From an uncultured Spirochaetales bacterium (lineage in GTDB: Bacteria; Spirochaetota; Spirochaetia; Sphaerochaetales; Sphaerochaetaceae): a DNA stretch of 5,531 bases. The position numbers and the translations under genes were made by a program. A model generated the notes under the pieces. That model had not been told where the DNA came from, did not search any database, and worked only from the letters and a program-made list of their open reading frames with translations. The stretch's first letter is position 1; each line of letters starts with the position of its first letter. Below are positions 5,317-5,531 of the stretch, piece by piece. The stretch lies in NCBI GenBank assembly GCA_934276695.1, contig CAKQTF010000084.1:1-5531 (forward strand). The letters run 5' to 3'.

Positions 5317-5531
5317 TTCCAGTCGCTTATGTTGCGCATATCTGATGAGAAGCTAATACCGATAAGGTGTATGGCCTTTTTATCACTGGATGCAATATAT
5401 GGCTCATAGTAGCCAGTATCATGAATCTGTCTCATGGCCTCATCTGCTGTTTTGTTGTACTTGAATTCTATTATGTAGATATTCTCTGATGTTTTCAGAA
5501 CTGCGTCGATTCTGCCTCTGCTGGTTTCAAT
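5301..5531 (-). CDS. PD-(D/E)XK nuclease-like C-terminal domain of an AAA-ATPase_like/DUF1703 protein (5' partial)
   Basis: The minus strand is open from the window edge at 5531 to a TAA at 5301-5303, giving the last 76 residues of a protein. The segment GRIDAVLKTSENIYIIEFKYN carries the nuclease-fold signature in parts: the aspartate of GRIDAV (residue 9 of the fragment) and the E-x-K of IIEFK (22-24), then AMRQI with a conserved-looking glutamine. The end, KKAIHLIGISFSS followed by RNISDWKEEIL, is typical of the DUF1703 (PD-(D/E)XK superfamily) tail. Full members usually have an N-terminal AAA-ATPase_like domain and exceed 500 residues; that part would lie to the right of the window. Such proteins are abundant in multi-copy families in gut and oral anaerobes, and their cellular role is not settled. 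It is convergent with the repeat ORF, 129 bases away. Confidence 0.88.
   Translation of the reverse strand: METSRGRIDAVLKTSENIYIIEFKYNKTADEAMRQIHDTGYYEPYIASSDKKAIHLIGISFSSDMRNISDWKEEIL

Overview
The window looks like part of a spirochaete chromosome of the Sphaerochaeta/Treponema kind. The main clue is the binding-protein signal peptide, which ends in VFANGSAEK with no lipobox cysteine, a style common in that group. The neighbouring loci (an NVP-repeat wHTH gene and a nuclease of the DUF1703 type) fit but also occur in Bacteroidota, Fibrobacter and clostridia. This assignment is inference.

Positions 1 to 4591 hold one plus-strand operon. It opens with the 3' part of an ABC sugar permease of the MalF/UgpA type, continues with a MalG/UgpE-type permease joined to it by an ATGA overlap, then a secreted UgpB-like solute-binding protein, a TIM-barrel sugar-phosphate isomerase/epimerase and an LsrF/DhnA-like class I aldolase. 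The last two are also joined by an ATGA overlap. The layout reads as uptake of one carbohydrate or polyol, followed by isomerisation or epimerisation and aldol cleavage of a phosphorylated intermediate. No ATPase, kinase or regulator is visible, and the substrate cannot be named. Hairpins flank the binding-protein gene on both sides, which would suit separate dosing of that protein within the operon mRNA. A long stem-loop at 4625-4677 closes the operon.

Positions 4678 to 5300 are visibly more AT-rich and look like an accessory patch. They hold a non-coding stretch with possible decayed coding traces, then a 100-residue ORF made of nine perfect NVP tripeptide repeats (a 9-bp DNA minisatellite in two homogenised blocks) followed by a DeoR-like winged helix-turn-helix. 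This ORF resembles the detached C-terminal end of an AlbA_2/RecG-like ATP-binding protein. From 5301 to the window end, on the minus strand, lies the C-terminal 76 residues of a PD-(D/E)XK nuclease-like protein of the AAA-ATPase_like/DUF1703 family, convergent with everything else.

The best leads for something undescribed are the transporter-isomerase-aldolase cassette of unknown substrate, the double-hairpin framing of the binding-protein gene, and the repeat-bearing wHTH fragment.
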